From contig NZ_PDCP01000048.1 of NCBI RefSeq assembly GCF_002553505.1, positions 1 through 43,577 on the forward strand: DNA of 43,577 nt, written 5' to 3'. A program made the translations under genes and the position numbers. The stretch is from Mycolicibacterium agri. GTDB lineage: Bacteria; Actinomycetota; Actinomycetes; Mycobacteriales; Mycobacteriaceae. Shown here one piece after another: positions 38,739-43,577 of this stretch (position 1 is the stretch's first letter; every line of letters starts with the position of its first letter). A model generated the notes under the pieces. The model was given only the letters and a program-made list of their open reading frames with translations. It made no database searches and had not been told where the DNA came from.

Positions 38739-41705
38739 CTATGTTTGCGGACCTGCCGGGGACGGCGGTGCCGGGGGATCGCTCCAGCCGATCAATGCGC
38801 CTGTTGTGGCTGATCTTGTGTAGTAAATCGCTTTGCCAGGCCGCTGAGGCTCGGCGTAAATATCAGCGGCGATCTTGCCGGCGTCGCGTCGGCCGTCCAA
38901 GATCAGGATCGGCGAAAGCGACCCGCGGAGTTTGCCAAGTACCGAGCTGCCGATCGCCACCTGGTTCCAGTTCGCCACCGCGGTGGCCGCAAAGACGTGC
39001 AGCCCGGTGTCCCGCGCGCCTTCGATGTGCGGGGCCAGACCCATGAGCGGGTTGTCCATTGTCGGCCACACGCCTGCGTCGTCGATGACGACGAAGATCT
39101 GCGGCCCCGACCAGAACGTCTTCGTCATCATCTCCTCCTGCGTGGTGCCAGGAGGAGGCTGCCGCGTCTCGAGTTCAGCAACGAGAACGCGGATCGCTTC
39201 CCGGATCGCGCTCTGGGTGTAGGCGTAGTCGCGCAGGTGCGGGCCCTGCACCACGCCGAGCAGCGTGCGGCGCGGATCGAGCACCAGGATCTGGGCCTCC
39301 TCCGGCCGGTAGAGCGAGGTGATCGCCCGGCACAGCACCCGCAGGAAGTTCGTCCGACCCGACCGCGGCGCGCCGACGGCGACCGCATGTGGGTGGTCGG
39401 CGATGTCGAGATAGGCCGGGCCCAAGTCGGTTTCCGACAGCCCGAACGGGACAAGGCTGCGACGGTCGACCGGCTGCGCCAGCCGCAGCACCTCCTCGAA
39501 CGGCACCGACTCGGGCAGCCGACTCACCGTGGCCGCCTTCTGGATGCCCGACACCTGCGCGATCAGCGGGCCGATGTCGCGGGTGGCGACGCGGCCGGCC
39601 GGGGTCGTCGCATCGGTGGCCGCGGACGCGGGTCGTTCGGCCAGTTCGGGCACGCCGATCAGCAGGTGCATGCCCGCCTTCGTCAGGCCGCGGCCCGGCG
39701 CGTTGCGCGGCACCTTCTTGGCGAGCTGGCGGTCCATCTCCGAGTCGCCCGGGTCGGTCAGCCGCAACTCGATGCGCTCGGTCGCCAGCGGCTTGAGCGC
39801 CTGCTTGAAGCCCTGCAGGTAGCTGGTGTGCGAAATCACCACGTGCACGCCATAACTCAGGCTGCGCGCCAGCGCGACGATGTGATCGACGTATTGCGGG
39901 TACTCGGCGGCGAAGGTCGCCCAGCCGTCGATGACGAGGATGACGTCACCGCCGGCGACCGGGACCGGCTCGGGCTTGTCGCTGAACTTGCGCCGCCGCA
40001 CCTCGTCCATGTCAAGGCCAGTCTTGGCGAACACGGCCTCGCGCTCGGCGACGATGCCCTGCACCGACGCGATGATGCGGCCGACGCCTTCGCGGTCCAC
40101 CGCCGGCGCCAGACCCGCCACGTGCGGCAACCCGTTGACCGCCGCGAGGCTCGGGCCACCGGCGGCCACGCAGTAGAACTGCACCCGCTCGGGCCGGTAC
40201 ATCAGCGCTGCGGTGGTCATCATCGTCGCCAGCGTGGTGGTCACCCCCGACTGGGGTGCGCCGATCACTAAACCGTTGGCGCCCAACAGATTCAGGAAGT
40301 GCACGTCTTGACGGTGCTGGCGGGGCCGGTCCTCGATGCCGACCGGGAACGCCAGCCCGGGGTTCTTGCCGTAGTCGACGGCCCACGGCTTGCCGCGCGC
40401 CAGCCGGACCAGCTCGTCGGCCGTGGCGGACTGCTCGAGCGGTGGCAGCCACAGTTGCCGCGGCGGGCGGGCGCCCGTGGCCTGCAACGAGTCGACGATG
40501 GTGTCGACCAGTGTCGGCGGCAATTCGCCCGGCGCCAACGGCGTCGGCGCCTGCTCAGGGACGGGCACGGGTTCCTGCCCGTTGGTCTCCGGCGGCGCGA
40601 GAAGGCCGTCCTCGTCGGGCATTTCGGTCGCGGTGAAGGTGCGCGGCGTGAACCAGGTGCCCGCGGCGGCCACGGGAGCCGGTCCGCCGTCCTCGGGCGG
40701 CGGCACGAACGGCGGCGACGAGTAGAAGGCGCGGAACTCACGCGGCGGGCGCATGCCTTCGCGCAGATATCCCGTGCCCTCCTTGCCCTTTTCGGGTAGA
40801 TGCGCGGCGATCGGCGAGCCGATGGCCTCGCGCGAGTCCTCCTCGGTGCCGGTGCGCAGCGCCATGAAGAACCCGATCAGGCTGCGGATCTTCATCAATC
40901 GGTGGCTGTCGACGGTCTGGCCGGCCAGCTGCAGGAAGACGTGTAGCGACCGGCCCTGCCGGACGATCCGCCAGCACAGGTCGACGAATTGGCTGCCCAA
41001 CTCGCTGCGGAACAACTCCTGGTACTCGTCGATGATCACCACCAGGCCGGGCACCGGCTCCAGCGACGGGTCGACCATCCGCTTCTCGTTGTAGACGTTG
41101 AGGTCTTTGCAGTTGGTCGCCGCGCACAGCGCGCCGCGCCGGTCGAGTTCGCCCTCCAGCGCCTCGAGCATGCGCTCGACCAGATGCATCTCGTCGCCGA
41201 GGTTGCTGACGCTTGCCACCACGTGCGGAAAGCGTTCCAGCACAATGCCTGCCGACTTCATCTTCCAGTCCAGGAACGCGACGTTGACCGTCTCGGGTGA
41301 ATGAGTCAGCGCCAGCGAGGTGACCTCGGTGATGATCGTCTCGGACTTACCGGAGCCGGAGAACCCGATCAGCACCGAGTGCATGCCCATGCCGTACTGC
41401 GAGGTCTCCTTGAGGTCCAACTCGACGACCTCGCCCGTCGGGTCCAAGCCGATCGGGAACCGCATCCACAACCGGTTCTGGGTGCGCCGTGCCGACCACA
41501 GCCGATCCACGTCCAACTTGCGGGCATCGCGAATGCCCAAGATTTCCAACAGGTCTCGAGCCGGACCACCGTCGTTGCTGACGGTGGTGGCCGAGCCGAC
41601 CGGCCGCCACGGCGCCATCGCGCGCGCGAAACGTTCGGCCTCGGCGATGCTCATCGTGTCGGCGACGGCGTAGAACGCATCGTCGAGTTCGTCAGGCAGC
41701 GTCAC
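38739..41705 (-). CDS. eccCb: ESX motor EccCb: three FtsK/SpoIIIE ATPase domains
   Basis: 988 residues from a GTG that overlaps the eccCa stop (GTGA). It begins just before the linker helix MSIAEAERFARAMAPW that in EccCa1 precedes ATPase 1. ATPase 1 has Walker A GFSGSGKS (about 114-121) and Walker B VVIIDEYQE (about 222-230). ATPase 2 has GAPQSGVTT (482-490) and VILVIDGW; ATPase 3 has GAPRSGRTN (778-786) and FVVIDDAG (871-878). The Walker A Lys is missing in domains 2 and 3. The protein drives substrate recognition and export, and needs EccCa for membrane attachment. In ESX-1 the split falls between ATPase 1 and 2, so this division is different. Confidence 0.93.
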   Translation of the reverse strand: MTLPDELDDAFYAVADTMSIAEAERFARAMAPWRPVGSATTVSNDGGPARDLLEILGIRDARKLDVDRLWSARRTQNRLWMRFPIGLDPTGEVVELDLKETSQYGMGMHSVLIGFSGSGKSETIITEVTSLALTHSPETVNVAFLDWKMKSAGIVLERFPHVVASVSNLGDEMHLVERMLEALEGELDRRGALCAATNCKDLNVYNEKRMVDPSLEPVPGLVVIIDEYQELFRSELGSQFVDLCWRIVRQGRSLHVFLQLAGQTVDSHRLMKIRSLIGFFMALRTGTEEDSREAIGSPIAAHLPEKGKEGTGYLREGMRPPREFRAFYSSPPFVPPPEDGGPAPVAAAGTWFTPRTFTATEMPDEDGLLAPPETNGQEPVPVPEQAPTPLAPGELPPTLVDTIVDSLQATGARPPRQLWLPPLEQSATADELVRLARGKPWAVDYGKNPGLAFPVGIEDRPRQHRQDVHFLNLLGANGLVIGAPQSGVTTTLATMMTTAALMYRPERVQFYCVAAGGPSLAAVNGLPHVAGLAPAVDREGVGRIIASVQGIVAEREAVFAKTGLDMDEVRRRKFSDKPEPVPVAGGDVILVIDGWATFAAEYPQYVDHIVALARSLSYGVHVVISHTSYLQGFKQALKPLATERIELRLTDPGDSEMDRQLAKKVPRNAPGRGLTKAGMHLLIGVPELAERPASAATDATTPAGRVATRDIGPLIAQVSGIQKAATVSRLPESVPFEEVLRLAQPVDRRSLVPFGLSETDLGPAYLDIADHPHAVAVGAPRSGRTNFLRVLCRAITSLYRPEEAQILVLDPRRTLLGVVQGPHLRDYAYTQSAIREAIRVLVAELETRQPPPGTTQEEMMTKTFWSGPQIFVVIDDAGVWPTMDNPLMGLAPHIEGARDTGLHVFAATAVANWNQVAIGSSVLGKLRGSLSPILILDGRRDAGKIAADIYAEPQRPGKAIYYTRSATTGALIGWSDPPAPPSPAGPQT

Positions 41706-42922
41706 CGATATCCCGCCCCCACGCGCTTGCGCAGCACGCCGCCCTCCAGCCGATAGGTCGTCTCGGGATCGAAGCCGACCCCGCGATGCGACGCCGCCGC
41801 CGCTTCCGCGCCGCCGCTCAGTTGCGGCGCCAGCCGCACAAAGCACACCCGGCCGACGCCGCGCTTGCCGGTCACACCCGCCCAGTCCTCGGCGGAGCCG
41901 CAGTTGTCGTCGAAGATGACCCACAGCGGCGGCGCCGACGGGTCGGGTCCGCCGTGCAGGCCGCTGGCCGGCGGCGTCCACTCCTTGCGGTCGAGCAGCT
42001 CATCGCCGGCGAACGCCTCGAGGTCGGCCGGCGAGCTGAACACCAGGCGACGTTCGCCGCAGCCGTCGCGAGCCTCGGTGTGCTGGCAGTGCGGCAGCCA
42101 CTTCGCCCAGTCCCAGCGGTCCGGTGCCGACGTCACGATCATGATCTGCAGATCGGCCGGGCTGTGGAAGGCGGCCAGCTGGCAGATCATCGACCTGGCG
42201 ACGCCGCGCACGGTGGCCGTCGGCTCCTCGCGCGAGCGCTCATCGCAATCGATCTCGCCGACCAGCGCAATTCCGGGGTTTCGCTCCAGCCACACCACCC
42301 TGGCCATGCCGCGCACGTGGCGCTGTTGGAGCAGGAACTTGCGCAGCGCGTGCCCGGTCGCGGGTTCGATCTTGGAGGCGGCCGCGATCTGCGGCTTGTC
42401 GATCGTCATCGCAAGCTCGACGCGGCCGGTGCCGAGCCGGACCACGCCGAACTCGGGATCGCCCGGCCGCCGCTCCCACATCCGCGGCGAGCCAGCGACG
42501 CTGACGAGTTCCGACGGCGCCCAGTGACTGTGCCTGCGATGCTCCCACTGCTTGCGGGCGGCTTCCTGGACCTCCTCGCGGACCTCGTCGAGGCGAGCGA
42601 AGTATTCGCGGCGGTACTGCTCGAGCTGGCTCCACGGCATCTTCTGGGCGGCGCCGCGGCCGCGGAACAGCATGCCGCCCATGCTCATCAGCATGATCAG
42701 CGGGAAGATAGCAAAGCCGGTAGCCAGCGAGCGCTGGCCGGATACGTACATCGCGATGATGAAGCCGACGACGCCGACGATGAGGCCGATCGGCAGCACG
42801 ATGCCCCAGATGCTGCGGGGCGGCGGAACCGGCGCGGCGATCGGCGGCTCAACCGCGATCTTGCCCCCACCGGCCTCGGGAGGTGGCACGCGCGGTGGCG
42901 GCACGAACGGGCGGGTGGTCAC
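41702..42922 (-). CDS. eccCa: ESX motor EccCa: membrane and stalk part only
   Basis: 406 residues from a GTG. It has a Pro-rich N-terminus, then two membrane helices (WGIVLPIGLIVGVVGFIIAMY and LATGFAIFPLIMLMSMGGML), the basic stalk (RREYFARLDEVREEVQEAA) and the DUF/ATPase-0 region through GFDPETTYRLEGGVLRKRVGAGYR. It then stops, where an ordinary EccC would run into ATPase 1. The remainder is encoded by the overlapping eccCb. Together the two give 1,394 residues, the size of a single EccC2 as I recall it. The overlap lies 11 bases after a G5 run (41716-41720), so a one-base deletion in a fused gene cannot be excluded. Confidence 0.88.
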   Translation of the reverse strand: MTTRPFVPPPRVPPPEAGGGKIAVEPPIAAPVPPPRSIWGIVLPIGLIVGVVGFIIAMYVSGQRSLATGFAIFPLIMLMSMGGMLFRGRGAAQKMPWSQLEQYRREYFARLDEVREEVQEAARKQWEHRRHSHWAPSELVSVAGSPRMWERRPGDPEFGVVRLGTGRVELAMTIDKPQIAAASKIEPATGHALRKFLLQQRHVRGMARVVWLERNPGIALVGEIDCDERSREEPTATVRGVARSMICQLAAFHSPADLQIMIVTSAPDRWDWAKWLPHCQHTEARDGCGERRLVFSSPADLEAFAGDELLDRKEWTPPASGLHGGPDPSAPPLWVIFDDNCGSAEDWAGVTGKRGVGRVCFVRLAPQLSGGAEAAAASHRGVGFDPETTYRLEGGVLRKRVGAGYR

Positions 42923-42978
42923 TGGCTAACCCTAACCGAGAATTTCAGACCCGCAGGACGCCAAGTTTCCCCCGGCAT

Positions 42979-43278
42979 TCAGCGGTTGGCCTTCCAGGAC
43001 TCGCGAGCAACCACATTGGCCCTGGCGAGCAAATCGTTGAGCTTTTCTTCCAGCGCAAGGTGGGTGAGCCGGCCAGGCACCGACTCGTCGATGTACAGGC
43101 TGAGCAGACGGCCGTCGGGCCCCAGCTGGATGCGGATGTCGCCGTCGGGGTCGGTGGCGTCGGTGCGCAGCGCCGCCAGCCGGTCCAGGATGGCCGTCAG
43201 TTGGTCGTAGGTGGCGGCCAGTTCGGCCTGGCTGTACTTGACCTTCGCGGCGTCGTCCAGCTCGTCGAACCCGGTCAC
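42979..43278 (-). CDS. YbaB/EbfC-fold protein, EspL-like
   Basis: 99 residues from a GTG overlapping the previous stop (GTGA). It has a long first helix (QAELAATYDQLTAILDRLAAL), a beta hairpin (DGDIRIQLGPDGRLLSLYIDESV) and a second helix region (LEEKLNDLLARANVVARESW), the YbaB/EbfC layout. EspL (Rv3880c) beside ESX-1 has the same fold and is needed for stability of secreted Esp proteins. A similar chaperone-like role for the preceding EspK-like gene product is inferred. It is 56 bp upstream of eccCa. Confidence 0.7.
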   Translation of the reverse strand: MTGFDELDDAAKVKYSQAELAATYDQLTAILDRLAALRTDATDPDGDIRIQLGPDGRLLSLYIDESVPGRLTHLALEEKLNDLLARANVVARESWKANR

Positions 43279-43577
43279 GGCCGGTCATCCTGTAACGGCG
43301 CCAACGTGATTCGCCGCAAAACCGGCCCGCGCGGCGACGAGTCGTCGGTGTCGTCGGACTCCGCGCGGGTGCGCGCCGCCTCGGCCGCCGCGGCCGTCCG
43401 GTCGGTGACCCTGCCGGTGACTGGCTCGGTGTGCGGCTCCGGCGGCGTCACGACCCGTTTGTCCGCGGCCACCTTGTCGCCTTGGTTCTCGCCCTGCCCG
43501 CCGCGCATCATGCCGGCCAGCGGCGCCATGCCCATCGGCATCGCACCCATCGCGCTGCCACCTGTGGGGGTGGGCGC
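43275..43577 (-). CDS. C-terminus of an EspK-like or secreted low-complexity protein (cut by window edge)
   Basis: Only the last 100 residues are in the window. The open frame continues to the window edge above the ATG at 43550, so the gene is incomplete. The visible part begins Gly/Met-rich (GGSAMGAMPMGMAPLAGMM), then a charged region with many Asp/Glu/Arg, ending VLRRITLAPLQDDRP. Such Met/Gly-rich C-termini occur in EspK, EspB and several PPE-linked secretion proteins. Its neighbour is EspL-like, and espK-espL are adjacent in M. tuberculosis, hence the call. It appears to be in the same operon, coupled by GTGA. Confidence 0.5.
   Translation of the reverse strand, partial: APTPTGGSAMGAMPMGMAPLAGMMRGGQGENQGDKVAADKRVVTPPEPHTEPVTGRVTDRTAAAAEAARTRAESDDTDDSSPRGPVLRRITLAPLQDDRP

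Overview
The window reads as chromosomal DNA of a mycobacterium (Mycobacterium/Mycolicibacterium type). The evidence is high GC, many GTG and TTG starts, GTGA stop/start overlaps, a PE/PPE/Esx type VII secretion locus, deazaflavin-type reductases, DUF5313 and a wax ester synthase/DGAT. The species cannot be named from the sequence alone.

Region 1 (about 1-4300) looks like acquired DNA, visibly poorer in GC than the rest. It holds a 61-residue ribbon-helix-helix-like protein, a degenerate tyrosine-recombinase-like protein and a DDE-transposase-like protein, all on the plus strand. The three genes are flanked by a 16-bp inverted pair matching at 15 of 16 positions (262-277 and 4152-4167); the left copy is embedded in a perfect 18-bp palindrome. 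I read this as a candidate small mobile element of unusual composition.

Region 2 (4338-14908) concerns storage lipid and low-oxygen respiration. A flavin split-barrel protein is coupled to a WS/DGAT acyltransferase, followed by a divergent TMEM175-type channel. Then comes a complete minus-strand narK-narG-narH-narJ-narI operon: nitrate transporter, three-subunit nitrate reductase and its chaperone.

Region 3 (15000-25470) is a metabolic mosaic. It has a small secreted protein, a thioesterase-like protein, and a TetR regulator divergent from a molybdopterin oxidoreductase, with a predicted operator between them. The oxidoreductase carries three perfect 27-bp in-frame repeats. Further on are two deazaflavin/FMN-type proteins, a second thioesterase whose start codon lies in a 14-bp perfect inverted repeat, a GNAT protein, a pirin, an EVE protein, DUF5313, a MarR/OhrR regulator split by a frame change, and an acyl-CoA carboxylase carboxyltransferase. 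Convergent stem-loops at 25431-25468 and 25656-25678 close the region.

Region 4 (25700-43577, all minus strand) is an ESX-2-type type VII secretion operon. In transcription order it reads: EspK-like C-terminus (cut by the window edge), YbaB/EspL-like, eccCa, eccCb, PE, PPE, esxD-like, esxC-like, espG, eccB, EspI/Rv3888c-like ATPase, eccD, mycP, eccE, eccA. Three things differ from the M. tuberculosis ESX-2 layout as I remember it. EccC is split in two immediately before its first ATPase domain. eccB sits between espG and the ATPase rather than at the operon head. EspK/EspL-like genes lead the operon. The PE/PPE and EsxC/EsxD pairs are the expected substrates; EspG is the PE/PPE chaperone; EccB, C, D and E form the membrane channel; MycP is the protease; EccA is the cytosolic AAA+ ATPase.
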